A stretch of DNA of 64,000 nt, taken from assembly GCF_029873635.1 (NCBI RefSeq), contig NC_080417.1, positions 26,608,182 to 26,672,181 on the forward strand, read 5' to 3'. Position numbers and translations under genes: made by a program. Of this stretch, positions 44,648-56,579 are shown in pieces. The stretch is from Malania oleifera (Eukaryota; Streptophyta; Magnoliopsida; Santalales; Ximeniaceae). The notes beneath the pieces were generated by a model, which worked only from the letters and a program-made list of their open reading frames with translations, was not told the origin of the DNA and made no database searches. Positions within the stretch are counted from its first letter, which is position 1. Each line of letters opens with the position of its first letter.

Positions 44648-46567
44648 TGTTGGCCTTACAAGGCTTAACATCTTATTTTGATGCTAACAAACAAATAGAA
44701 CTTAACATGCTTTGGTTAAGTGATTTATTTTCAGGACTCAATGATGAATGCAAGGTTAAAGAATTCATGAAAGCTTGTACTTTAAAGAAGGATGATTATA
44801 TCAAGCTTGAGGCATGGATTAAAACTTGAAGATCATGAGAGCATTGATATTAAAGAAAAAGCTTCAAGAATTAAAGCCCAAGTGATCAACATGGAAAGCT
44901 CAAAGAAAGATGAAACAAGCATAAAGATCTCAACGAATTCAAGAATTGAAATTTTGAAAGAGTCTATAAGAAATGTGATGTAAGTACTTCAAAAAATGTT
45001 AATATGGATGCATGAAACTCTTAGGTAAGATTATTGGACCTAGATACCTTTGAATATACTTGGAAAATATTTTTATAAGGTCAAAAATTGTTTTAAAAAG
45101 GTTAGAATCATTTTTGGAATGAAAAGCACCAAAAAGAGGATTTTTCAAATGCAGTCAATTTTTCTACATTAGCATTGAGGTGCATTTTTCTCTATTAAAA
45201 ACTCCTTATTTTAAAATTTATTTAACATGAAAGTTGTATTATTTTTTCTTAGATTTCTTTTGACACCAAGATCGTCAAATTTGGAGTTACACAGAAAAAG
45301 TTATGACCAAAAGACTAAAGCATGCTCGAAGTTGACAGCATGACAAACAACTGTCAATAATTGGACAGTCGACTGCCAATGCACTTTGAGGCATCTGTGT
45401 GGGTTTGGACAGCTGACCGCCACCTTTCTGTCCCTTTGGTTTAACTAGACAGGCGACTACCAAAAATGGACAGTCATCTATCACGCGGCTATTTTGAATT
45501 TTTCATAATGGTCAAATTTTTTAAATGAGGTTGTTTGGGGCTCAAACTTTGTGGAAACTTGGGGAATGCTCCAAGACCCTTGGTGATCAAGTTACATACC
45601 TTTTAAAGTCTATAAATAGGCCTTAAATATCATTGAATTAATGGAACAAAGAATTTAATTCAGAAAAAATTCAAAATTTCTCTCAATTGCTCTCAAATTC
45701 TCAAAGCTCTCTCTTGCTCTCAACTTGCACGAATTCAACTGAGTTTTTGCTGATCTTCTCCCATCAGATTTGTGCTACAAGTTCTAAATCTTTCAATCAA
45801 TAAAAGAATTAATCAGTGATATACTTCATTGAGCTTCAAGTTAAAATTCTATATTGTTATTTACTTTGAAGTATGTTATAGTTCTGAATTGTTGTACTAA
45901 TCAGCTCTTTGAGAAGCAAAATTTTTGTACACATACTGTGGTTGTATTTCTTGTAGATTGACAATTCCAATGATTGTTTGGATCATTGGCTAAGCAAGGG
46001 GATATTGCTTAGAGAGGTGGGCTCTAGCCTTGTTAAGGAGTGACCGGACGAGGGGATATCATTTGGAGAAGGCGGGCTCTAGCTTTAACCAAAAAGTGTT
46101 GTAAACGTATTGTTCCACCCGTCAAAGGAACAGGTTTAGTGAATCCTTTAGTCAAATCCATTCATACAAGGCTTTATATCAGCAAGCATAACATTTCATA
46201 TATACAGGGCTTAATTTAATTTTATATCCAAGGTTGACAACATAAGTTAGATTGTGATTGAATGATGTTAAGTGGTTTGTGTTTATATTCTAAAGAGTAC
46301 TAAAGCTTTCATAAAAAGTGTTGTAGTTAACTTATACTTGAAAAATCATTTGGTTGTTTGGTTTAAACATTGTGCTTGATTGGTTTGGTTGAATGATTGA
46401 TTATTTGTTTGGTTAAGCAATAGTATTGTTGATTGGATAAGAAAATCTAAGTCCTTTTGTGATTAAAAGCGTTAAACAAACAAGTCAATAATTGTTTAAA
46501 AGAAATTAAAAGAAAGTTTTAAAATCCAATTCACCTCCCCCCTCTTCAGACTACACCTTACTTTTCA
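44648..46567 (+). repeat. Element C LTR
   Basis: TGTTGGCCTTACAAGGC to CTTACTTTTCA, 1,920 bp. Related to but distinct from B's LTR. Motif cluster about 45360-45485 (GGACAGTCGACTGCC, GACAGGCGACTACC, GGACAGTCATC) and TATA box TCTATAAATAGGCC at about 45611. No PBS follows, so this is a 3' LTR. Confidence 0.85.
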
Positions 46568-46781
46568 CCTACAAATCACAGTACTAAACATACTCATAAT
46601 TCCATTCCCTACAAAACTACTAGAACTGAAATGAAAACTCGGACTTACCTCGATTTTGAGTCAAATCCCGAAAATTCTCGAAACAAAGATCCATTCCACA
46701 AATCTCAAAGAGAATCCTTCCCTGATCCTCATAGTAACGTCGGATTGACGATTCTAACAACGTACATCAAAGAAATCTAGA

Positions 46782-46834
<53 letters not shown>

Positions 46835-47104
46835 TTGATTTCTTATCTTCTAAGCAATGGAAAAAGATATTTATAACCCTTTGACTCAGCAAACCTTGTC
46901 GATGAGGCGACATCTTCATCGACGAGTCAACGAAGGGAGTTCGTCAACGATGTGGTGGCCTCATCGACGAGCCTGAGATTTTTGAATTTTTTAAAACCCC
47001 TCGGCTTCTCCTCATCGATGAACACCTACATTTCATCGCCAAACAACAGAAGGGATTCTCTTATTTATTTATTCCATATATCATCGTTCGGGTTCTTACA
47101 AGGC
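46568..47104 (-). mobile_element. LTR-like fragment with CATCGACGAG motifs
   Basis: The minus strand starts TGTAAGAACCCGAACGATG at 47102, a start typical of plant gypsy LTRs (recalled). It has several TCGTCGATGAGG/CATCGACGAG words at 46900-47040 and a TATA-like segment (TATTTATAACCC on plus, about 46868). A GA microsatellite lies at 46789-46830. End and class uncertain. Confidence 0.45.
46789..46830. repeat. (GA)n microsatellite
   Basis: GA dinucleotide tract of about 42 bp, read directly. Confidence 0.95.
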
Positions 47105-47671
47105 TGCTTAGGCAAAGAGCGTTTTAGGAGAATATGAACTTTTGAACACAACTCTTTGGAGATGGGAAGGTGTCCTTTAGATATAATTATGATTTGGAGC
47201 AAGGACACAAACCAATGAAAAAGTGTTTACCGGATGTGATCATAAAGTGGTAAAGTTCTCCTATGGAGGAGAAGATGAATCAAGATTAGAGGATTTTTAT
47301 TTTAAACTCAAAGGGAATATTTTGAATCAATAAAACTTGAATTCCTTAGTGGATGCCTCTAATTTTGATTAAGAAATGAATGTCCTTTTAAATAAGCACT
47401 AATGCCTTATTCATTTGGAGGTGGATTTCATTCAAACAAGTTATATCCAATAGTTTCACATTTTACCCAATCATTATGATATAATCATATAAAGTTTAGA
47501 TTGGATACGTTACTTGAATTCTTGGATAGGTATTTTCTATGATTCTTAGTATATAGAAGGTGTAAAGTGAAGGCATATACTAAGATTTTTCATTTTAAGC
47601 AAATACCACATCCCAAGCCTAGAGTCATCATTATCCCGACTAAACCTACGATCTAAGGAAGAATTAACTAA
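47105..47671. other. No gene seen; probable internal remains of element E
   Basis: Lies beyond the gag stop of the minus-strand element E. No protease, integrase or RT motif is visible on either strand. Confidence 0.45.
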
Positions 47672-48830
47672 TTATATAATTCCTATTAGAACCCATTCTC
47701 CCTTTTGTTCTGAGGGGTTTGCCATCATGATTACCCATTTCATTTCTTTGTTAATGCCTTTGGCACCTCTAGATAGACATGTAAACCCGATATGCCCTTT
47801 TCTTTCATAGTGTAGGCAGACTTTATGTGCATGTGAAATATTTTTCTTATTGATTCTATTTTTATGTGATGAGGCATGAACAAGAATGTGGGATTTGTCA
47901 AATGAACCCTTTTTGAAAGATATATTTCTTTTAACTCCAAAGGGTTTATGTGAACTACACTTCTCATTTTTGGATTTGAAAATTATTTCAGAATTATCTT
48001 CAAATTTTCTTTCTAAACGGATGATTTTCAATACTTTCATAATATTTTTCTTTTCTAAGGTTGCATGATATTTTCTTAGATCTTTTAATTGTTTTGCCAA
48101 CCTTCTATTTTTATTTTTCAAGGTTCTATGTTTAGGCATCCTAACAAGAAACTTATATAGTTTAAATGAAACCTTTTCTAGTTTTCTATATACGGGCATG
48201 CTTTTATCATATAATTCAACATATGATTCATCACAAGATATTTCACAATATACATCACATGAATCATTTACAGTATTACCACAAAGTTTGATAGATGATT
48301 CAACACATGATATTTTGCAACAATTAACACATGAATCATCAACTGCATCATAAAATGAAATAGGAGGTGAATCATATACCTTTTCATTGATTGGCGTTAT
48401 TAATGCATGATTTACCTCCTCTGGACCACTTGAACTTAAATCCTTCAGAGTCATGATTTCCTTTTCTTTTGCCTCTCAATATTTCCTGTCCAACTTTTCC
48501 CATATATCATTTGCACTAGAACATGCCATAATTTCAAGTAGAATATTAAAATCTAAAGTGCAATACAGTAAATCCATGACATGTGAATTTGCATGCATTA
48601 AATTAATAACATTTTCATTAACGGGGCATACAAATTCCCTTAGCAACCACTTGCCAGGCCCTCCAATTCATTGATTTTATGAAGACACTCATTTTGATTT
48701 TGTAGATGGTGAAGTCGACACCACAAAATAATGGAGGACTGGTACATGATCATCCCTCACATAATGGGGATACACCAACAAGAGTCATTACGATCTTTAA
48801 CACAAGTCTTTAAGCCTTTTGCAATGAGGC
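47672..48830 (-). pseudogene. gag: Element E gag (minus strand), decayed
   Basis: From the primer site at 48842 the minus strand first gives a broken capsid region: LDLLYCTLDFNILLEIMACS near 48600-48520, then ANDIWEKLDRKY. A 260-codon open frame (48454-47672) follows. It is rich in Cys/Ser/Glu, then Lys-rich, and ends with the knuckle-like CLHYERKGHIGFTC, where Tyr replaces the second Cys. Order and content match the gag of elements A and B. No pol follows on the minus strand. Confidence 0.75.
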
Positions 48831-48842
48831 TTTGATACCAAT
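48831..48842 (-). promoter_or_regulatory. Element E primer binding site
   Basis: The minus strand reads ATTGGTATCAAAGCC beside the LTR end, near-identical to the initiator tRNA-Met site with one change (TCAAAG for TCAGAG). Confidence 0.82.
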
Positions 48843-50528
48843 TGTTGGAATTTGTGTATTCCCAATAGGGAGGTGAATTGGAAATTTAGAACTTTTCCTA
48901 AGTTAAGCTCAAATCCACAAGCAGTAAATTGCAACCTATGGACTTTCTAAAAAGATTCCAATACCCACAGTATTCAAAGCATGTATGTGAAAAAAATAAA
49001 GACAATAAATAATTAAACATACATGAATTGAATTTAAGGTGCAGAAAATAAAGTACGTAAGGAAGAGAACAACACACGATATGATATCGAGGTTCGGCCA
49101 ATACTGCCTACGTCCCCGCCTCAAGCTAACAAGTAAAAGGATTCCACTAATTGCTCGCTTATGGGTGGAACGACACATATTACAATACCCTTTCCTTACT
49201 GGGCAAGGGAATACCCCAGGTCAAATTAATAGGGCTGACTCCAACCTTTACAATCACACCTTAGAAAGGTGCACTTGGTTTTCTTAACCAAGTCTAAACC
49301 ATCAGGTGCTTTCTTAACTGACTCTTAGAGATTTGGTACACGTCATAGGCCAGTGCAATCCTCCTTCGACGATCACACGTGGGGAAGACAATAGATATAA
49401 AAATTTACATACAAATGAGCGTGCTTCTACAATAAGAAGATATATACCAATACAACCAATGCACTTTAGTATGATAGGAGTTTAAGCTCAATGAAGATTA
49501 TGTAGTAAACAACTATAACAATTAATATGTGAGAATGTTGTGAATGAATCTTTTAGTCAATATATGTATATCAATCATGAGTAGTAATCTCAAAGATCTA
49601 AAGAGCACAAACATATATCTCAAAAATAATTTTTCAAGTATCTCAAAAATGAATGGGTATATATATTTTTTCAACAAATTATGACTGTTGGGATACAAAG
49701 GAAATTTTAGAAAAAGTTTAACCGTGTTTAATTAAAAATTAACCCTGGTTAACCATAGCAAAAACTTATCAACCTGAGAGGTTCAGTCGACCAAGGTCAA
49801 GGGCCCGTCGACCAACCAAGCAAAAGAACTGAAATTTTAGGCAAAACTCGGTTGATTAATGAATGGGTCGGTTGACCAATCATGAGGTGATTTATACCCT
49901 TTGTGGGTTCGGTCGACCAGGCAAAAAGTTCAATCGGCTACTCAATTGGTTCGATCAACTATGGAGAATTATAACTAATACTTTGGTCGATCGGGGACGG
50001 TGAACAATGTCCAACACAAGGTTCGGTCAATCAAGGAAGATTAGTTCAAAATTGTGTTGGTTGACCAACACAAGTCAAACTTTTAACTTCTAGCCAGTTC
50101 GGTCGACCAAGGCTCTTATAACACAATAGGATGGTCGACCAAGGCACTTGAAAAGTCAAGGTAATGCCTCTTTCACCTAATAAGTTTTATCCCTGTCATT
50201 ATAAGCATAACATTTAGGCTTAACGGATTCCTATGGTCATTTGATGGTCTTTTGAGCTTATTATGTATGAGATGCAAATATTACAGACCATAATTATTAC
50301 AGACCCAAATATTAAATACATTTACAATAAAAATTAAATGTCTTCATTCTATACTCTTTATGACGCCAAGCAATATCCTAAATGAATTGATCTTTCAGCT
50401 CCTTATGGTTTCGACAGTACCTCCACTCTTTATGCCATCCAAGAAATACTTGTTCAAGTACTAGATGCACAAGTGAGATACCTTAGATTTGTCATAATTA
50501 AAACGGAATATGACCCATAAGGTCAACA
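48843..50528 (-). repeat. Element E LTR (minus strand)
   Basis: On the minus strand it runs from TGTTGACCTTATGGGTC (at 50528) to ACACAAATTCCAACA (at 48843), 1,686 bp. A dense cluster of GGTCGACC/GGTCGACCAA words lies at 50160-49780, ahead of TATATATA near 49665. The phrase TGGTTAAGAAAACC near 49285 and GGCGGGGACGTAGGC (about 49120) match the conserved downstream block of the other LTRs. Confidence 0.82.
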
Positions 50529-50722
50529 AAACTGCACTTCTCTTCTTTTAAAAGGGGTTTGGGGGTGTGATTTGAAGTGAGAGTGCCTTGTACTTTTTGA
50601 TGAATTTTGGCATGTTGAAAGATATTAATGTTTCTTTGAATATTATGGTTAATGCTTCATGATTTCTCCATTAATCTATGTTGAAAATACTTGTTAGGAG
50701 TAGCAAAACATATTTCTATCTT

Positions 50723-51640
50723 TGTAGACACCACATTTTGTCCATGGCTAATGCAAAAAAAAAAAAAAAAAAAAAGGCAAAATTTTTATTCCATAAAATG
50801 AGAAAATACACAAAAAAAAAAAAAAAAATCTGAATGCATCATTTTCACATTGAAAAAAAAATAGAAAATAAAAAAAGAAATAAAATAAGTGGGCCAGCAT
50901 CTTCAACTTCAAATTCAAACCTGCAAAAGAAAATCCAGCAATTAGATATGTGAAAAATGTGGAAAAATTGAAATAAATATGATTGATTAAATTTAGTGTT
51001 GATTGACTTAATCAGTATTAAACTAAATGAATCCCCGGGCCTATAAATAGATGATTTCTGAGGGTGAGAAGGACACGAACACACTGAAATTCAGACATAC
51101 AGTGAGATATAGAGAGGAATTGCTTAAGAATTGCAAAGAAGTTTGAGTATTTGAATTTGAGAAGGTGAAGGAAGATAGAAAATTAAGAAACTTGAATTGT
51201 AGAAGCAACAGAGAAATTGGCTGTGGAGATTCAAAGCAGCAAACTTAAAGACTGAAGGAGTTAAAAGACAAAGGTTGGTTTTATTTAATTTTGTTTGAAG
51301 TTCTGGTTTGCTTCTTGAATAATTAAAATTAAAAAAAATTAAATTCAAATTTTTAAGATTTGAATTGTAATTAGGAGTTTGTAATCCAGATTTGATTATC
51401 AACATTCGGGTACAATAACCCAGATTTGAGACCTAACCTAGGAATTGGGTCAACTTGATTAGGATACCCAAACCCAAACACCCATACTCATATCCAAATC
51501 CAAACCCGGAGCCAAGTCAACTTAACCTAGATCCTAATTATTTGACTCGAAAATCCAAGACCCAATAGGACAAAGGGGCAGCATTAGAATTTCATGTTCA
51601 GGCGCATGCATGCATGCATGTGCCTATACGTGGAGAAATT
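50723..51640 (+). mobile_element. Family G LTR-like sequence, copy 1
   Basis: Starts TGTAGACACCACATTTTG. Shares AAAAT-rich leader, GTGGGCCAGCATCTTCAA, CCTATAAATAG (TATA-like, about 51041), AGACTGAAGGAG and AAAGGTTGGTTTT with 62215-62840. It then passes into degenerate CCCAAACCC/CCAAATCC repeats (51410-51560). The 3' end is not defined; no coding sequence found. Class unknown. Confidence 0.55.
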
Positions 51641-52601
51641 ATTAGGTAGATCAAGCCTACCACGTCCTCCATAAACTAATCCAATAAAGTAGTGACAATT
51701 CATTTACTAGACCAATGAGTAAACCACAACTAATTAATTCCAAAACAAATCAAAAAATTAATGCGTTTTGACTGTTTTTTTGGGTTAGTGCATGAATGAT
51801 GCATTTTACCTAATAATTTTTCAGAAAGACTCCCATGCGTGCTTGCACATGCCTAAGCTTTTTTACTTGACTCATTAAAACGATGTTGTTTTATTTATAC
51901 ATATAGGCCCACAAGCCAAGAAATTTCTTTATTTGTTCAAATGTTTTCTTTTTTTATTGAATATATAATTTTTTTTATTTTTTATTTTTATTTTTACAAT
52001 TCAGATAATCAAATAGGGTGCCAACATTGTATTATGAAAAAAAAAGGTGAAGAATAAAATTAAACTTTATTCTTTTTACGTAATAGCTCTTTTTTTTTTT
52101 TTTTTAAATATTTTGCTTGCTTTTGAAAGATTAACGATTTTGAGGGTGACAAAAAACTCTTTGCAGTATTATCAAATGAAAGGAAAGAAAGAAAAAATAA
52201 GAAAGAAACTTTCACTCAATTTTCTATTTCTACTTTTTATTCTTTTCTCTATTTCCTTCTTGCAGATGGGGTTCCAGAGGATGGAGGGCAGTGAAGAACC
52301 CACACCATTATATTACCATGGGAAGTCCGTATCTTCATGGGTTGCTTTGTAGCCTCCACAAACAGAATAATTAAAAATTAATTAACCTTTAATTATGAAG
52401 ATGATGTTAATCTTTCCTTTAAATGTACAATCACTGGAGCAATCATATCTTCCTTGCTTTCTTGTGCATGAAAATTTTACAAAAAATAGATGATATTAAA
52501 AGGACATCTTCACCTAATGATGTTAAACCCTAACCAACCACGCTTCTCTACTGTGGTGGGATCCCTATACACTATTCATATTGTGTGTGTGTGAGTGTGT
52601 G

Positions 52602-52604
<3 letters not shown>

Positions 52605-52659
<55 letters not shown>
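52605..52659. repeat. (GA)n microsatellite
   Basis: GA tract of about 55 bp preceded by a TG-rich run. Confidence 0.95.
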
Positions 52660-52661
<2 letters not shown>

Positions 52662-52792
52662 ATTAAATTAACCCAAAAAAAAAGAAGGGAATTCTCAAAG
52701 TGATCACCAAATGAACTAAAATTAAAGCCTGATTTTTTATTGCTTAGCAATTAAGCCTCGTGACCCTTACCCACCAAACACACCCTTAAATA

Positions 52793-52798
<6 letters not shown>

Positions 52799-52842
<44 letters not shown>
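52799..52842. repeat. (AT)n microsatellite
   Basis: AT tract of about 44 bp. Confidence 0.95.
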
Positions 52843-52846
<4 letters not shown>

Positions 52847-53470
52847 GGAGCTTCTCTTCCATTGGTGGGGAAAAGTTGAAATCTATCCATATAAAGACGT
52901 ATACTATAAGAAAATCACTACAATAATGTCAGGTGTTGTCCATTTCAAAGGTGCCATTCATATCACACTCGAGTGACACAAGCTTGTTTTATATATGCAT
53001 ATTTTATTTTAGAGAAGGAAACAAGCTAGAGCTAGCTATTGAAAAGACAATTACTATAATAATTAACCATATATAGTAGTTCTTTATGAAATTAATCCCG
53101 CGGGACCATTGATTTCTTCTTATACTTTTACATTTAAAAGCATGGAAGATGTTGGTTTATCAAATAGGTGCCGACGTTTTCTAATGTAAAAAAATAATCC
53201 CATTCTTTGTTTTTTTTCACTTGAATTGACAATTCTCAAGATAATATAAAGGCGAGTTTCGTAAGTTTAGGATGCATTTATTTCAACGGTTAAGATTTAT
53301 GGGACTATACCGATCCCGAACAAAATTGGTTTGTACTAGAATATATACTGTAAATATTATTTTAACCTATGTTTGAAATGCGATGTCTTGAAGTAAACTA
53401 AAGTTTTAAAAAGAATAAAATAACCTTAAATACTTTTCCTTTCACAATGGAACTAAATCATATATATATA

Positions 53471-54206
53471 TTGGCTTGTAATGATGTGTGCTTCTAACTT
53501 CTCTCTATGCATAGAGAAGAGCTTCCAAGTAATGATGGATGTAGACACCTTAAATAATCCGAACTTATATAATAAAAACAAATAGTATTTTATTTGGTCT
53601 TTCATATAAAAAATGAGGAATATAGTAGAATGAAAAAATGAATTTTACAATCATAATAAAAAATATAAAAAAAAAAAAAACAACAACAACAACAACAAAA
53701 AGGAAAGAAGAGGTGAGCCAACAATCTTTAGTCTTCAAGTTGAACCTGCGAAAAGAGAAAGAAGGAGTTAATCATGTGCCAAAAATCAAGAAATAAAGGT
53801 GATTAACAAGATAATTTAAATTGAATTTTGAATACTGCAAAAAGAGAAAGAAGGAATTAAACATGTGTCAAAAATCAAGAAATAAAGGTGATTGGAAAGA
53901 GAATTTAAATTGAATTTTGATTCTTCTTTCTCTTTTCGCAAGTTCAACTTGGAGACTAAAGATTGCTGGCTCACCTTTTGTTTCCTTTTGGTTGTTGTTT
54001 TTTTGTTTTTGTTTTTTATTATTGTAAAATTCTTTCCGTGTATTTTCCATTCTATTGTATTCCTCATTTTTTATATGAAAGAATAAATAAAATACTTTTT
54101 TTTGTCATATAAGTTCGTACTATTTAAGGTGCCTGCATCCATAATTACTTGGAAGCTCTTCTCTATGCATAGAGAGAAGTTAGAAACACACATCATCACA
54201 AACCAA
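53471..54206. repeat. Long inverted duplication (foldback) containing family G LTR start
   Basis: The left arm runs from TTGGCTTGTAATGATGTG; the right arm is its complement, ending CATCATCACAAACCAA. Both arms contain the 16-bp palindrome TCTCTATGCATAGAGA (53502, 54160), then GTAGACACC (LTR start of family G), GTGAGCCA, and AGTTGAAC/GTTCAACTT. Arms are about 290-350 bp. Between them is a partial direct repeat of the inner part (AAAGAGAAAGAAGGA twice, AAATAAAGGTGATT twice). Coding content none. Confidence 0.85.
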
Positions 54207-54225
54207 AAAAATAAAATAAAATTAT

Positions 54226-54293
54226 TGTTAACTTTATGAGTCCTATCCTATTTTGATAATGACAACTCCAAAGTATCTCGCTTGTACATTTAG
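54226..54293 (+). repeat. LTR D, first 68 bp
   Basis: TGTTAACTTTATGAG followed by CCTATCCTATTTTGATAATG, closely matching the start of the solo LTR at 36066. It is cut at 54293 by the gypsy-like solo LTR and resumes at 56580. Confidence 0.8.
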
Positions 54294-54484
54294 TGTAAAA
54301 ACCCCAAAAAAAGATATAAAAGATTAATAGAATGATTCCAAAAAATTAAAAAAATATAAAAAAAATTAAAAAAAAATTAAAAAAAATTAATTAAAAAATT
54401 TAATTAATTAATTAATTAAACGAATTTAAAAAGAAAATGAAAAAAAATTAATTAATTAAAATTAATTTTTTTATTAAAAAAAAA

Positions 54485-54534
<50 letters not shown>

Positions 54535-54583
54535 TTATCCTCCTGAAGCTTCAACAAGCTTCAGGAGATTCAAGTATATCTAC

Positions 54584-54633
<50 letters not shown>

Positions 54634-54682
54634 TTATCCTCCTGAAGCTTCAACAAGCTTCAGGAGATTCAAGTATATCTAC

Positions 54683-54741
<59 letters not shown>

Positions 54742-56579
54742 TTCTTCTTCTTCTTTTCTTTTCTTTTCTCTGTAACTCTCTGCAATCTCTCTCTCTCTCC
54801 TCACGTTCTCTCTCCCTCTCTCCTCGATTTCGTGACAGATTATCGCCCGATCGAAAATTCGAAGATACCACTGGACTCCATTCGCCGCTGCCGTCGTTTC
54901 TACCGGAGCGGATTGGTGGTAGGAGTGGCGTAAGCGTATTCCCTGGGATAAGCCATTTTTTCATTTTTCTTTAATTTCTCGCAAAATATAAGCCCAATTA
55001 ACGAACGGACACCACCACGAGAATCTAGGGATGATTCTCTACAAGTCTAGTGGGACAGAATTCTCGTGGGGGTGTCAGGCCAAAACCCCAAATTTGGGGT
55101 GTGGCAATTATTAAGGGGCTTATTTTTAATTAGTTAGCATTAATTTAGAAATGCTAAAATATTAAGCATTTGGAACTGAAGTAGGATTTCTGGAATTTAC
55201 GGCCCGGGTGAGCACCGCAGGTGTAATTTTGGGACCCGCAGGCAAAAGAATATTTATATTGAACTGAATTGTGATATACTAGAATATAATTGATGAAATG
55301 CCAATACGGCATAATGATTGCGGGTATGTGGTGGTAAACGCTGTTGGATGGTTATGATATTTAGCACGGTACCGTTGCGAGTGGTGTTAGTACAACCACA
55401 CGGACTCTTGGAGCGTGTGGCGTGACAGTCAACTGTGCCATTGTGTAGGGTTGTTGGGCCCTCTGAGTCCAGATCAGGGTATTAGGCCGGCCAGTCCTAC
55501 TACAGACGCGATATGTGATATGATATTTGATCTAACCGGGTCGGCCAATCACGGTTAGATTCAGCCTTTGGGCCACACAACCTTGACCATGGGGGGAAGC
55601 ATGGCGTGTATAAAAAGATCCTCAGGATAGCCATGAGTTACAGGCGCAATGTTGGTATTTGATACCGAGGATATTCATGAGCCGGAAAGTAAAGTGGAAA
55701 TGAAAAGTGAAAGAATGATAAAATTGGTTAAAATGAAAAATGAAAGAAAGAATGGAAATTGAGAAATAAAGAATGATACAATTGAGAAATGGAATAGTGT
55801 GAGTTAATAATATAAATAATTAAGGCGAAGTGAAACTCTCCGCCTGAGGGCTTACTGAGTAAGGTGAGTGACCTGATGGGTATCAGATGTGGCTATACCT
55901 GGCTGCATAACGTGTTAGGGCAGAGGGAAGCCACCTGTATGGGCTGGTAATCTTCCCTATTCTCAGGAACTTCGCGTATAAATATGTGTTGAAAATCATT
56001 GAATTTGATAAATGATTTTTAAGCTTATAAAAGCTTGTGTTATATATCTATATGATTATGTGTATGTGAATATCAGTGTATTTTCTCAAATAAAATGGTG
56101 ATTTGAAAAGTAAAGTGTATTATAATTGTACTCATTTGGCCACACACTGTAAATAATTTATTCCTTCTTACTGAGATGTGTCTCACCCAATTTATCTAAA
56201 TTTTTCAGGGAACAGAGACCGGCCGGGTGATAGAGCTCCGTGATAGTAGGTAGCTGAGACCCTGATACACAGGGTGAGTTTTTGGATTAGGGGAGATGTA
56301 ATTCCCCTAGAGTTGAATAGTAATTTTTAGTATGGGAAGGTAGTGTGAATATTTGTATGTATGTTGATACTCTGGGTATTGTATTCTGACTGATATGTGT
56401 ATATTGTCTTCCGCTGTTAGGTTGAATATAATAAAATACTTTTTACCCGGTACCCAATGCGGGTCGGGTTGTATGAATGGTGCTAGGATTGTTGACGTGG
56501 CCGATTTGTGGATGTTGTGGATTGATGACGTGATTTTTTATTTATTAAAAAAAAATTGTACGAAAATCGGGGTGTCACA
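54294..56579 (+). mobile_element. Solo LTR of a gypsy-like (Tekay-type?) element
   Basis: 2,286 bp from TGTAAAAACCCC to CGGGGTGTCACA, with near-matching 5-bp flanks TTTAG and TCTAG. The short inverted ends and the CTTACTGAGATGTGTCTCACCC block near 56167 are usual for plant chromovirus LTRs (recalled). It contains ATT microsatellites, a duplicated hairpin (54540-54567, 54639-54666) and a pyrimidine-rich stretch before 54830. No coding sequence. It interrupts LTR D. Confidence 0.85.
54486..54740. repeat. (ATT)n blocks with a duplicated hairpin
   Basis: Three ATT tracts are separated by two copies of a unit 99 bp apart. Each unit has CTCCTGAAGCTT, loop CAAC, AAGCTTCAGGAG: a perfect 12-bp stem. 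Confidence 0.92.

Larger units (their letters stand above)
51641..53470. other. Non-coding stretch with microsatellites
   Basis: GA repeat at 52605-52659 and AT repeat at 52799-52842. An open frame at 52047-52352 is low-complexity at first. Its tail, MEGSEEPTPLYYHGKSVSS, after a CTTGCAG splice-like site, could be a small exon, but I do not recognise it. Confidence 0.5.

Noticed and set aside
52047-52352. 101-codon frame with a sensible-looking C-terminal tail
   Set aside because: The first two thirds are low-complexity Lys/Phe/Leu from AT-rich DNA; the tail is not recognisable and no partner exon was found.
54650-54964. 104-codon minus-strand frame with a long poly-Ile run
   Set aside because: It is the translation of the ATT microsatellite and CT-rich tract inside a solo LTR; not a protein.
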